NCBI RefSeq assembly: GCF_016859285.1
Contig: NC_053419.1
Location: forward strand, 11,336,501 to 11,400,500
DNA length: 64,000 bases
Origin: Xiphias gladius
Lineage: Eukaryota; Chordata; Actinopteri; Istiophoriformes; Xiphiidae
Reading direction: 5' to 3'
A program made the translations under genes and the position numbers. The notes beneath the pieces were generated by a model that saw only the letters and a list, made by a program, of their open reading frames with translations, was not told where the DNA came from and ran no database searches. Positions 36,654 through 49,900 of this stretch are shown piece after piece; position 1 is the stretch's first letter, and each line of letters starts with the position of its first letter.

Positions 36654-39600
36654 CTAACGTCCGGATCCGGATGGAGGGCAGTTTTCTGTTGGCAAGAACA
36701 TATAGACAAGAATTACAAAACTTCACGGTCATTTCTTTCTCCCCATTATCTGGGTGAACATGTGTATATACTGTCTACGCGTGTGTTAGCCCTACTTTAC
36801 CTGCTGGAGGTGGAGTCAGAATAGACTCTCTGGGGAAACCCTGGGACAAGGCAATGGCTTTAAATTTATTAATTACATCATTCCTGATTCTTTGAGAGCG
36901 GCCTGCAAATAAGTCCAGAGACAAATGTAGACAGTGATGAAAAGTACTGACTCTGCAGTGAAGCTAAAATATGCAGGTGTCATGTAAAAATGTGTGTGTT
37001 TGTGTGTCTCACCGTAAAGTGCCAGCTGTGTGTACTCCCTGTTGAAAACCTTGTGTTTGAGAACCACGGCGTATTCAGTGTAGTTTGTGTCCACCACTGT
37101 GATGTCCTTCACCATGTTATGACCTGACAGAAAACACGACACAGAGGAGACGGACAAAGACTTCTTGGTTTTCAGTATCGAATATGAGCTTATCCAGAGA
37201 AAAATGAGAATGAATAGAAAACCATGTACGTGACATTGCGATGGACTTTGTAGAGCAATTAGTAAATTCTGTTGATCATAAGAACCTAAAATTTACGTGA
37301 TTTGACTTTTGTGAATTTAAGATGAAATTGTTTGGCAGAAATAAAAAGATATTTAAAAAAAATAGAGGGTCTATATTGGATAAAATTGGATGCACTAAAC
37401 CAAAGGCAATGATATGAAACATATGATGTATATGAATGAAAATGAAAAAATCCAAAAATGTGCACGTATTTGCAATATATTACAATTTTACAGAAAAATA
37501 CACTTATTGACAGTGTCAATAGCTGTTTACAATGTTAGATATAACACAAATACAAACTATATACTAATTATAATACTTTTTTTAAAAAAAAGGAAAATCT
37601 CAATGTGCTACAGTTTTTTAAAAAGCAGACTTTAAGTCAAAAAAAAAAAAAAAAGCTATAAACGAAATTAAAATCCGTACAAGTGCATCACAAAAAATCT
37701 AACAAATGAGTGCCAGTCGAATATTGACATTGTCATGGGAAAAGTAGAGTCACAAAGCTTATTAAATATCATTTCTCTTCTCTTTTTCTCAGGGTCAAAC
37801 CAGGAAATTGTTTATCACTTAAACAGGTGATCAGGAGTGAGCAGAGACTTACGTGTGCTGAAGTAGGTGAATTGTCCCGGCACGCTTGTCTTCTCATACT
37901 GGTACAGCTTACTTTGACAGCCCATAGGTCTGAAGCATACAGAGGAAACACAATGTGTCTTTACCTTCTCCAAACCTGCCCATTCATCTGTCTCTTTCCT
38001 CTGCTTGTTTCCCTCTCTTCTTTGACTAGCACATACGTAGACCTCTGTCTACACAAACATGGACTGTACTGTATATGCCCATGTATAGACAGTGCTCACA
38101 CATGTCACCCCTGCACACACAGACTCACGTGGCGTCCCACATTGTGAGGTTAACGTTGCCGTTTGGCAGTAGTGTGATGATGCCCATGGAGGCCTTCAGT
38201 TTGTCTCTGTAGGGGACAAAACCTGGAGAGTCATAGGCCAGGCCCACACGGTACCATTTCCCTGCAAACTGAAAACACACACATAGGCACACAAATTTAA
38301 GTTGAGATATTAAAGCTCTATTATATGTATTAAATAGTTTTTTACTCTATATTTGACTTTAACAATAGCCCTTATTTATGCACAGGTTACACCTTTGCTT
38401 TCTGTGCTCTGAAAAGTCAAAATTTCTGATTCTGTTAATAAAAAAGAAGAAAAAAAAGGAAAACACTCTCTGGGATCTGTAGTATAAGTCTGGTACACGT
38501 AACACCAAAACCAACAGTGCACATTGTAAGCTTGTCTCTCAGTACTTTCTGATCTCCATACTCTGCATGTGGTTCTCAGCCCCAATCCCGCTGATCCCTG
38601 CTGAAGATGGTAATCTCTACGTGACCGGCTTTTAATTAATTAAAAACAGGTCATGTAGGTGTAGTTTCCTTTTTAAAAACAGCTGGGCACTGTAGTTGGT
38701 AAGGTTGCCCAGCAGCAGTGAATAATTTGAAGGGACTATTGTCAGTTGTGGATTTGGTGCGCTAGTATTTAAGACAGCATGACGTCGTATGAGGGATCAA
38801 CTCGAAATAAACTATAGTTCCCACGTTCATCGTAATGAAGGAACATGTCACCCGGTGCAATGGTGTGGCTCACTGATGTGTTTTTAATTGTTTTTAGACA
38901 AAAATGAAAGTCTGTGGGACAGAGGAATAAGCTATATCAGGCAACACTTGTTAGTGGGATCAATTAATTTGATCAACTTTTTATGAGTTGTGTGACAATG
39001 AAAAAAATATAAAATATCACCAGACTTATCGTTTAATTTGCATAGGCATGGGTAAAACAAATGTCTTCCTTGATCGAACATCTGTCATTCTGTGACTGTT
39101 TTACATGTACACATGGATTTTTAGAGTCTCAATTTTTAGCATAAACAGCCCCAATGGGAAAACAAGAGAGCTGTATTTTTACCATGCTGTAAACCACAGC
39201 ATCTCCTCATATCTGTACATAGACCCTTTAAAACCCAGACCGGATGGAGGGACTGGGAATGTTCTGTGAATGGACATCCTGACCAACTAACTAACAAGAC
39301 AGTGTCAGCATGACGCCCTAGGTACGGAATAAACAACTATTATCTGCCGCTGCATATTCTTTGAGCTGCTTTAGGCTTTGTAGATAAAGAATAGACATGG
39401 GAATTGGAAGGCGAAAAAAACGGAGACAATCATAGCGAAAATTTCAGGTTGGGTGTTGTCCTGCATTTTCACTTGAACTCACGCCAGATTGGCTACTAAG
39501 TGACATTTTGATAAATCCCACCATAGGGATCTTTGAAATCCTTCTGGGATAAATCCAGTTGCCTATCATGTCAGCAACAGGAAACAAGTGAGGATCTTCC

Positions 39601-40102
39601 TTTTCAAGACATTTCCCAAGGCAGATCTGCCTTGGGAAATGTCAAACGGAGGTCAGTTTGACTTTGAGGTCAACCTCTGGTGTGTGACGAAACCAGAAAA
39701 AGAAGGGTTCACAAATGTATTAATCATAACCATTTGTGACTTGACTGCCAGGGCTGAGGCGAGACTCAAACCCATGTTTGTTTTGCTTCACCAACTGAGT
39801 AGCTGTTCCCAAACTTTGACTATACACACACAGACACACACGCAACCCTACACAGTGTTCCCTCACAGATGGAGTCACTAAACAACAAATAGTGAGAGCA
39901 CTAACAGCAAAACCCCTTCACTTAACAAACCCAACTGATTTAAATACATTTATGCTTAAAAACCATCATAAAAAGCTGAATGTATGTGTGTATCTGTCCA
40001 TCTCACCCTCTGCAGGTTGAAATCTCTCTGCGGCTTCACATCTGCGTGTACCATCATCACGCACAACATCACCATGACAACAGCGACCACCGCAGTCCTC
40101 AT
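36654..40102 (-). CDS. ptgds: Lipocalin, prostaglandin-D-synthase-like, lacking the catalytic Cys
   Basis: Coding exons (minus): 40007-40102, 38129-38268, 37853-37929, 37013-37123, 36801-36902, 36654-36685; all GT-AG, 185 residues, the normal size for the family. Seen: signal peptide (MRTAVVAVVMVMLCVMMVHA), FNLQRFAGKWYRVGLA with the GxW motif, DTNYTEYA, TQLALYGRSQ, and the lipocalin disulphide pair Cys83 and Cys178. The exon pattern (77- and 102-nt middle exons) matches the two ambp genes. Best match by eye is lipocalin-type prostaglandin D synthase, but the catalytic Cys (human Cys65, ..SMCKS..) aligns to Gly61 (..SMGII..). It is therefore likely a secreted carrier of small lipophilic ligands, not an enzyme. 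Sequons NLT and NYT are present. AATAAA at 36291-36296 is the candidate poly(A) signal. Start chosen at ATG with context GCAACCATGA. Confidence 0.88.
39608..39643. repeat. Perfect 36-bp palindrome
   Basis: GACATTTCCCAAGGCAGA followed immediately by its exact reverse complement, with no spacer; centred on AGATCT. It lies in intron 1 of the ptgds-like gene. Confidence 0.95.
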
Positions 40103-41100
40103 GGTTGCAGGGCGAAACAAAGCGGCGAGGTGAATGGGCTGAAAGGTTGAGAGAGGGTATCTGACCCGAGTCTAACGTGAACAACCGTAGGCAGTAAACA
40201 GACAGGTACAGAGTGGCAGAGCCTGTCGCAATGTTTGTTTTTCTCCTGATCCACCCACCTGGTTGTCAGCCAATCATCGCTGAGGATCAGGGAACACTGG
40301 CCAAGTGTTGAAGATGTGTGGTTCCAAAACACCCCAGACCTAGATTTCACGTCCACATAGGTACAGGAATATATCATGCTTGTGGTTTATTAGCATCGGC
40401 TGAAGCTCATCTGGTCCCCCCACAAGCTCAAACATGGCTGGTTTCACAAGACCTTGTCCCACACTGAAAGATACACCAAGATGAAGAATCTTAGAAGGAT
40501 CAGTAACTTCTGCATCTATACCTCTAACCATGCTTTTCACTTTTTAAAAAGACACTGACAGACAATGGTGGAAGAAGTATTCAGATTATTTACTTTAATA
40601 AAAGTTGTAATAGCAGACTATAAAAATAGTTACAAACAAAAGTCCTGCATTTAAAATTTGAGTTAAGAAAAGTACAGTAAAGTATTAGCATCATGCAGAA
40701 AGGCTCCTGTAGGTGTTAAACTATTATATTGCTGGATCATTATTACTGACACATTATTACGTAAGTGGTACTTTAATGTTGTCACGGTGGAACTGTTTTA
40801 TATCCTGGTGGGTAGTTTAATCTATGTAATGCATAATATAATATAAGTCATTCATATGTTTTGTATGTTTTACAATATTTCCCTCAGACTTGTTGTGGAG
40901 TAGAAGTATAAAGTGGCAGAAAATGGAAATGATCAAGTTAGGTACAAGTACCTTGGATTTTTACTTAAATGCAGTCCTTTATAAGACACAGCAGTGTTTT
41001 TTATTTTAATTAACTTATGGATGAATACTGTCATCATGTCTGTACCGACAAGAGAAATTACTCACATGTTAATATTTAAACCCCTTTTTAGCATCCGGTT
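40103..41100. other. 5' flank of the ptgds-like gene
   Basis: No further exon. The first about 300 bp upstream of the start codon presumably holds the promoter, but no clear TATA box was found. It is interrupted by the MITE relic at 40562-40985. Confidence 0.45.
40562..40985 (+). mobile_element. hAT-type MITE relic
   Basis: Opens GACAATGGTGGAAGAAGTAT and continues with AAAAGTCCTGCATTTAAAAT, AAAGTATTAGCATCATGCAG, GGTGGGTAGTTTAATCTATG, AGTAGAAGTATAAAGTGGCA, all landmarks of a common teleost non-autonomous element. Internally decayed, with no coding capacity. Confidence 0.6.
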
Positions 41101-44100
41101 ACAATATTTCTGTTTTGATGAGAATAATTTTCTCATATTCAAAGTAATTTCTTTCCAAGAAACATCTTGCTTTAGGTTTGCTGCCGGTTTTTGCCTAATT
41201 TTCCCAAAAAGCACAAAAAAGTAAAGAAATATTGCACAAAATATCAGTCAAGCATTTTAAAGATTGTGCTAAAGCTGAAGAAATAAAATCAAATTTGCAT
41301 TTCATAGCCTTGTTGGGCATTAGCTTGACATTGCTTAAATTTGGACTGTGGCTGTAATGGATGTTGTGGGCTGTGTAAATGTTAAACATAGGCCAACAGT
41401 GACGAGAGTAAATGAATATACAGAACATCCAAACTATGTTTAAAGTAGGTTTGGAGGCAGGTGTGGTTGCGGGGCACAAGAACTCACCACTGAGCTTTTT
41501 AGAGGTGTTGTGGGTCTGATTCAATTTTGTTTTCCTCTAAATTCCAAGGAAATTTTTTTTTCTTTGAGCAGTAAATGAATGACCTCGTCCAACAACAACA
41601 ACAACAACAACAACAGCATCCAACAGCAATGTGCAGGAATCACTTTTTCTAAAAAGATAGTGAGCTCCTCTTTGGCATAGCAGAGACATACTCTGCATGT
41701 GCAAGTCATTTTTTTCCTTATTTGTTACAGCAGTTAATAAATAACATGTATGTTATTCATAGTTTTTGAGTAGAATTAAATAGTTATAGATCCATCAATA
41801 ATTGATCTTAAAATAACAAATACAATAACAATAAATACATTAACATTTAAAGTTTTACACGGAAATTCTCTTACAGGAAGCCCAATATAACCTAAGGTGA
41901 ACTGCTCAACCCGAGGTTTGCTGCAACGATAAAGCACAACCTTTTTGGGTAAATGGACATGTTGTTTGTGCTGTAACAGTTCAGCTACTGCCAGCATGAA
42001 AAAACAAAGAATCTACGTGGGTTAGCTAATCACAGCCGTCGGGTTTCAATCATACTACTGAAGAAGTGGCACAAGAATCAGAACCCGAGTGAACAATTTA
42101 AATAGTTTTTATTAATAATGATTTTCCATTTGCAGCACTGCTTTTATCTCATTTTCTTGAAATGCATGATGTATACAGCTAGCCTTCATTGGACAAGAGG
42201 ACATCAGTGTGTGTGTCTCACACACACAGCACACCTCACAGACCTCCCCTACACACTCTGCACAAGCTTAGAGCTGCCGCCTGTGCAATGAGACGATAAA
42301 ATTAAAATCTTTCACACCCACAGGCAGATGTGTACAAACTTGTTTCCTTCTCTAGCACTGATGTTCCTGAGGACCAGGACAGGGAGGAAAAAGACAAAAA
42401 AAAAAAAAAAAAGTGCAAAAAGCAGGGTGAGACATTTTGATCAGAGGCATGAGGGACAGTAAGATGAGAAAGACAAACACAAACGTACTGTATATACACA
42501 AGTCTACAGTCAGGGTTTGTGATCTGTGGCCTGCCTTGTGTGTGATGATCCTCACATGATCGTGAACTTCACTGTGCCCTTAGAAGTGACTTGCTCTTTG
42601 ATCACAAGTCATTTTTTGTGAGGTGATTCACACTCAGACTCTGGTTAATTTGAGTGATCTCAGTGTGAGCTGGGAAGGCTGGTGGCAGTTCGATGCCTGT
42701 GAGGCTTTCTCACAAAATTGTTCACTTTGAAGCTCAACCGAATAAACTTATACATCAATATATACATCAATCACCAAAGACTGACTAAATTTACTATTTC
42801 AGTGTAGACATCTCAGGGGCAGACATGAAATGGGTTTCATCTGTCAAGTCATAATGTCAATAAAGTAAATATGCAGAGGACCTGGGAAATGGTAGCTTGT
42901 TTGACAAGCGAGAGAAAACGAGTGAAGTGATTATAACTGATTATAATACACACACAAGCCAATTGAAACATTTAAATCTGTTATAAATTTGGTGTACAAT
43001 TGGAGGGGGAAAAATCCACATTTTGAAATATATCATAAAAGGTTTCGATTAAACCAATACATTTCTATCTACAGTAGTTTCAATTTTTAGTCATTAGGTC
43101 CTTTCATGAGTAATCCAAGGACTGCATAATAAATTCATGGTATGGGCACTTGCAGTATGTGCGCCTCTCTTTGACTCTCCCTTGCTTGAGAGAGAGCAAT
43201 GGCAGGGGTACAGCGCCCCCCTCTGGTCAAATGGGTGACTGAAAACCTCGATTCACCCTGTCCCACAGACCCCTCACTCCCTGCGGGCCTTCGGCTGTTT
43301 TTATGCATTGACCTATCTGAGAAATGGCAAACAGGCTCCTGGTTAACATTTACGTCCAGGAAGGTAGATCCCCGACTTGTTTCTTGTGCCAAAGATTGAA
43401 AAAACAAAAAAACAAAAAACAAAACAAAAGCAAAACCCTGCCATTTGATTGTCCTTCATTCATGCACGAATCCCATTTTTTATACCAATGTCACAAAGCT
43501 ATAATTTCACGCAAAGAAAAACAAGCGCAAACACATTACAAAAGTTAAACGATCAAAGTATAATTAACAGTTTTTCAAAAATAATAATTTAAACTCATTT
43601 TTTTTTAAAAAAAAGTAAAAATGGAAACATCTTATTCAGAGTGCTCTGGTGCGGGGCTGTTTAGTCACGCGCCCCCTGGTGGTCAGCGTTGACAAGTGCA
43701 ACCCTCAGTCAGAAGCATCATAACAGCCAAAGTGTGTTCCCTTAGATACGTAAATCACACTTCACAAAATCATCATCAATGGTCACTCATTTGCTTTTCA
43801 GACATTCATGAGAACATTTCACACTCATCATTAAAGAAAAAAAATACATGTGTCAGAGGGAGACAGACTCTCTGAACTAAGACTACAGGAAGCAGGGATG
43901 AATCTCCATTTCTGTCAAACAGCTTTGTTGGTCTTTTTCCCAAAACAGGGGAATGATGAGTGAGATAAACTTTGACAAACATAGTTGGCAGACTGCAGCT
44001 GTCATGGTCAACTGTCTCAGTCAGTGCAAATTACAAACTAAGGAAAGCCATTGAAACATATTGAGAATCAGTCTGCGGAAAACAAAGTAGCGTAAGAATT

Positions 44101-46904
44101 GCCACAGTAAAACTTAAGAATAGTAAGTCCTCTAAATTATAGCCAGTCCTCAAATGTTGGCAACAACCTGCCTGGCTGTACTGTAGGTGACTTAGGATTT
44201 GGTCAGTTGCAAAGGTAAGAAAAAGTCACAGGGTAATGGCAAACTATACACAACACACATCGGCAAAAGATACTTGAAAAGTGTTTTGAGTGTGTAGCTG
44301 GAGCTTTATGTTACCAAACCTCCTGAACAATCTCAAAAGTTGACAAAAGAAAAATCCCTCCAATATACTAAATCAAACATTTAAAGAACTCCAATTAGGA
44401 AATATTTGAAATGTATTCAACTGCTGTTTTTACCATTGTCTGACTCAACATGAACACTGCAAGATGACGCAGACATGGCAGAGAATGAGGCTTAGTACCT
44501 GACAGAGACAGCCAGGATCAAACAGAGGTGCCTGCTCGAAGGGATGGAGGGCCACGGTCAGAAAGAGAGAAGATAGAGGGAAGAGGGAAGAGACGGTTTA
44601 ATGGAAAAGACCGGGGTGGTTGGCATGAAGATGATAAAGGCTTTAAGTAAAAGTGCTGATCAAATGGGAACTACAGTGAATGACATCTTAAAGAAAACCC
44701 AAGAAACAAACGCCCAACAAAGACAGCTAAAAGACAAATTAAGGTTACAGTCAGGGCTGAGAGATCCGAGGGAAAGGAAGTAAGGAGGATAGAGTCCTCG
44801 GGAATGCTATGACAGACAGCAGCCTCACAACATTTGGACTCTTGTCCATTGAGACATAAACGCAAACTTGTCCTGCACCTGGCAGGATGAAGATGTCAGC
44901 TGCCGGGCTGCCTCTGTTTCTTAGGGGATGATTTTACGAGTAAAATCTGAGCTCCCAAGATTTGGGCCGGCTTTGTGAGGCCACTATGACAGGGAACGTG
45001 GACACAGACAAATGAGGTTATGGTGGATAGAAGCTGAATGAGAAGAGTGAAGGTAAAAGTCCAACACAGGGAACCATGTGAGATGCTATGTGTGGGCCAG
45101 GGCCTGTGAATCTGGGAGGTGAACCCACAGTAAGGCACAGTGCTCTGCTTGTGGTTCACGATGCTCATTCATGCTGCTACAACCCCTACGACTGCAAACA
45201 ACAGACAAGACATCGATGACAAAACGCATTCTCTCTTCTACCGCTCCATTTCCATTTTGAATCTTTGGATCGTTCGGCTCTCCTGACTGTGGCAGGACAT
45301 CCCTCTGTAGCATCAGCACATTGTTGAAAAAGCAAGTCCTCGCTGACGAGGGGATTCGGTGCTTTTCTCTCTTCAGTCAAGTCCTCTTTATAGGTTTCAG
45401 AGGAATATACACGCAACCCTACGATAGGCAAAGTCTACCGTTCATGACAAAACCTGCACAATACAGCCACAGTGCTGTGCCACAAGTGAACAGTGCTGTG
45501 TATGGAAATAGCCCCATTTATTTAGCCCAGGGTTGAATCAGTCAGATCACTTTACTTTTTGTTCTAGCAGCTGATATAAAATGCATACTGGAGCTTAATT
45601 TATGAGGACTCCAAGAGCTACTGAAGCACGGATTTGTAGACAGATATAGCAGAAAAAACCTGATACATTTGCACTACAACAAAAGAGAAAGCTTTTAGAA
45701 CAACATAAATCACTAAAACTCTCATATTCTCTTATTTATGTAAACAAAAACTACAACTTAAATATTTTTGGTGTAATGCAGACATATTTAAATACAAAGC
45801 TTTGTTTTATATCAGCTTTCATGTGGTGCGGCTGATTATTGCACTGCCAACGCGGGGGCCCTATTGCACTTCAGTAAAACTTTCAGCTTCAACCACTGGT
45901 CTAATTTAACTCCTGTAACCATTGGTTACACGTCAAAGGCTCTCCAAAATCCTTCCCATCTTTATATGCTCCCTTTAACCCCCCCCCCCCCTCAAAAAAA
46001 ACCCCCTTGATGTCCTTTCATCATTTTCATCACAAGCTCTGTAGAGTAAGGGTGGAAATGAAGAAAAGGAGACCAGAGAGTTCAAGGAAAGACTTAGATA
46101 AAGTTAACTTCAGATACAGGAAAGGTGTAGTTGTCACAGAGGTTTGTCACTGCTGGCTAATTGTGCAGGTGAAGTCAACGATAGAGGCTCCAGTCTTTCA
46201 CAAAACAATCTTGCTAACGATCAGAGAGACAGTTTAGGTCCTCATAGGTCCCTTCGTGCCGTGCCACACATTGTATGTACTGGGTCCATGTTCTTCTTTA
46301 TCATCCATCAAGTTTGTGGTTATCTGGAGTTTCAAGTTTTTGCATTCTGGGTGCTAGGCAGCCTGTACTCCCCCCCCCCCCAAGTGGTGTCCACCATTAT
46401 AACATCTGGTTTGATAGACCATGATGAACTGGCAGGGGTTTGTTTGAGGGCTGTGTGCACTGGGATTGTGCGGCTATGAAGAGTGGTTTCAAGTTACCAA
46501 ATAGACCTGATTACTGGGTTTGTGCCTCTCTCTGTGTTTGCTGAGGTAGCGAGAGGAGTTGCCGAGATTTCAGGAGGGATGGATGGAGTGGTCCTGTTTG
46601 TGTGTGTGTGTGTGTGTGTGTGTCAGTCATTCATAAGTCTGTTTTCAGGGATCAAAGAGCAGAGTGGGTTTGGGAATAAAACATTTACGTGTGTATGTGT
46701 AAATGTGTTAGCATTTGACTCTGGGTGCACGGAATGTGTATGGCTATTATTGTATTATGTATTTTTGTGTGTGTATATGGGGACAAGGTTCAGCATTCTG
46801 CTATCCTGCTCATGAAATATTGTCTTCTGTTGGGTATCTGTATATGTGTGTGTGTGTGTGTGTGTCTGTGTGTACATATGTAAATGTAGTGGTCAGCCTA
46901 GTCA
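41100..46904. other. Region downstream of slc27a4, possible long 3' UTR
   Basis: No supported coding exon on either strand; the open frames are short and without recognisable domains. Possible minus-strand poly(A) signals for slc27a4 include AATAAA at about 45519-45524 and 42108-42113, so part of this may be 3' UTR. It holds a (CAA)n array (41590-41614), a CTCF consensus match (43669-43682), C-runs near 45980-45990 and 46371-46381, and (GT)n arrays at about 46597-46623 and 46847-46866. Confidence 0.5.
43669..43682 (-). promoter_or_regulatory. Strong CTCF-like motif between ptgds-like and slc27a4
   Basis: The minus strand reads CCACCAGGGGGCGC, identical to the best form of the vertebrate CTCF core and flanked by a compatible GCTGA. 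It falls between the lipocalin cluster and slc27a4. Confidence 0.6.
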
Positions 46905-49900
46905 TCACAATTTGTGTTTTCCTGACAGTATGGAGTGGTAAAGCTCCTCGTCCAGCTGCACAAAGCGCCCTCTGCTGGAATCTAGGAAGTAGAGTCTGTC
47001 CGACACTGCACTGGGGTCAAAGCCATCCCTACGCAACTCTGTCTTCTGAAACTTAAATGTTCCTGAGAAAGAGGGACACAAAGAATGTGAGTTATTTCAA
47101 TTTGCCTTACAATGCCTCTTAGTTTTAGTTTAGTATTACTGTCTTATTTCTTTAAGAAAAATAATATAATCGTAGAAATAAAAGTATTATTATAAGCAGT
47201 ATTTTGCAGTCATAAAGTGGCTTTGATTTGAAGCTTTTGCTGGGTTGGAGAGATGAGCAGGATAGAAGTAAATGTGTGGGATGATGAGAAAAAATACAAA
47301 ATGTAATACAACTCTCACTTTCTCCTTATCCAAGCTTTGGCCCCAATTGAGGTGAAAAAGAAAGAAAGAGGCCGGAAGATGATATAAGATTGTGTCTGTT
47401 GGATGACTTAAACTTAGTTTTAAATGAGTTTCAACTGCTGTCAATGGTGTGCCACTGTTATCACTTTGTATTTAAAATTTGGCTTGGGAAAAAAGATTAC
47501 ACATTTACATTGATTCTCCACTGGCATGGAACAGTATTGAATAATTTGACACATCTTGTCTGTTAACAGCTAACAAAGTTTAAAGATCCAAACATGATTT
47601 AGACATACAAAAATACTTTGCTTGGAAAAATAATTTGTGCCCGATGTGATTTTTTCCACAAAAAAGTTTAGTTACTTTGTTATAATTTCTTGTTAAATCC
47701 ATAATCAATGAATATGCAAATAGTTTTAATTTCAAAAGTTTAACTACCGGACACAAGACATTCCTATTTCACTGAAAAGTCCATTCTCAGTTTATGGGTA
47801 CTGGAGGCTATGAAGTTTTCTTTTTGGACTACAGCTGGTTTCTAAGCTAACTGTGATGTTACAAAAGTGTGATCGTTTCTACACAGCTTCAAGTGAGATG
47901 TAAGGTTGGCACAGAAAAGTTTCCACATTCAGCAGGCGAATGTGGAAACAGTTTTAGTGTCAAACTCTGCACATGCATCCTTCTGCACACATTTTTGGGT
48001 GGGGGAGGACTTTAAAGGCCTGACTCAGATTCCGTAAAAATATTTGTAAATCTTTCAAAATGCATAGTAAGAAAAACTATATTTATCCCTGCTTTTTTTT
48101 ATGTTTTACGCAAACAGCAATGACAAGAGCACTGCACCTGTCTTGTTGACCTCTGGAAGGAAGCGAAGGAATACAGGTCTGGCGTATGGAGGGAGAGCCT
48201 TCTCCATGTCCTTCACAAACGTCTCCAGGTCAGTGGAGTGAGATGGATCAGCGATGGCTGCCATTCCAGCCTTTCCCTCTGCTCCTGTGCACACAGCGAT
48301 GGGCAAGTCAGAGGTTTAATTCTGTGGACCACTGAGGTTTCAGGTCAGACAGATGCTTGTGTTTGTGCAAGGAGGTGATGAGTACTGTGCAGAACCGTCC
48401 TTATGTCTTTACGTGGTATATCACTTGTACATGTCCTTTTCATATACTGCTAGTATTGTCAGAGACACTGCAAGCGTTAATTTACCTCTACCTCTATACA
48501 TCATTGACTGATTGTACCATTTATTGTTTTTTATTTTAGGGGCTAGTGTGGCAGTATTTCTTTCATATGTTGTCTGCTGTGATCTGCTGGACTTGTGTAT
48601 CTTTTGTTGTTTGTCACTGTGCATGGGTGACCTAACTAGTTTCCTCCTTTGGGGATTAATTAAGTAATCTAATCTAATCACAGCGACTGGAAAGTGGCAT
48701 CTGTGATTTGTCTTTTTGTGTTACTCAGTCTGCAAAGCCTCTGCTGCAGCTCAGCTCTACATGTGGTGACATTTGTAAATGGTAGAATTCAGTCAATGTC
48801 ACAATAGGCAAGAGTAAGCGAAGATAATGCGGCCGTAAAAACTAAAGAGTTCTTCTCAAACATCTATCCATTCATTGCTCTATACACACCGCAGTAACGT
48901 AGTTTGTGATGCTGCTTGTGCCCACTCTCTGTACATTATTTTTAAAGATCAGTGACTTAGCTTTGGTTTTCAAGGGTGATTTTTTTTTAAGGATGGGATG
49001 TAACTTTAATAAAATGCATATGATTTGATAGATATTTTACACTGATATTAAGACCCAACCGATAAACCTCTGTACATAGAGAAAGAAAGGAGGCGACAAG
49101 GACCCCACTGAGGCCCATTTTAAGTGTTAGATGCTCCAGTCAAAATTAGAACTTTTAGACACAAATTCAATTTTCAAACACACACAGTATGTTAGAAGAT
49201 GTTACCTGGTACTTCCACTCCATACACAACTACATCTTTCATGTCTAGCAGCCTGCTGAGCGTTCCCTCCACCTCGGTCGTAGAGACGTTCTCTCCTTTC
49301 CAGCGGAAAGTGTCTCCTGTCCGGTCCTTGAAGTACATGTGGCCGTACTCATCCATGATCAACACATCACCTGGTGGTGGTGGTGGTGGTGGTGGGGGGC
49401 AAAGACCATATACCATATATCAATTTCATTTAGTTCCATCAGCAGGGAATACGGTGAATAACTGTCTGTGTGTGTGACTAACCAGAAAGATAGGCGCTGT
49501 CTCCCTTCTTGAAGACATTATGAGCTATCTTCTTGCTGGTTGCTGACTGGTTGACATAGCCATCAAACCTCCGAAGAGGGTCGTTCTGAATGATCCTGCC
49601 TACTAGCTGGCCAGGCTCACCTAGACAAAAAGAGAGAGAGACAGAGAAACAAAGACAGAGAGAGACAAAGAGTGTGAGAGAAGTGTGAAAGACCAGAGGG
49701 ATTTATGAATGTATAAATGGCATTCATGTGAATTCAAAGTGCTACTTTAACCATACAATGTGTATTATTTGATCTCCATCGGGGGTTTCATAGTGGAGTA
49801 AGCGTTTGTGAATTTCTGCATCTATAATGAATCACATACATTGTAAACACAATGCTATAGTATAATATTGGGCGGTTGTAGTTTGGTTGGTGTTGGCAGA

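Noticed and set aside
43213-43227. Possible CTCF site GCGCCCCCCTCTGGT
   Set aside because: An extra C shifts the core so the AGRGGGC part does not fit; weaker than the site at 43669-43682.
44601-45536. Short frames on both strands downstream of slc27a4
   Set aside because: No domain, no coherent exon structure; more likely non-coding or 3' UTR sequence.
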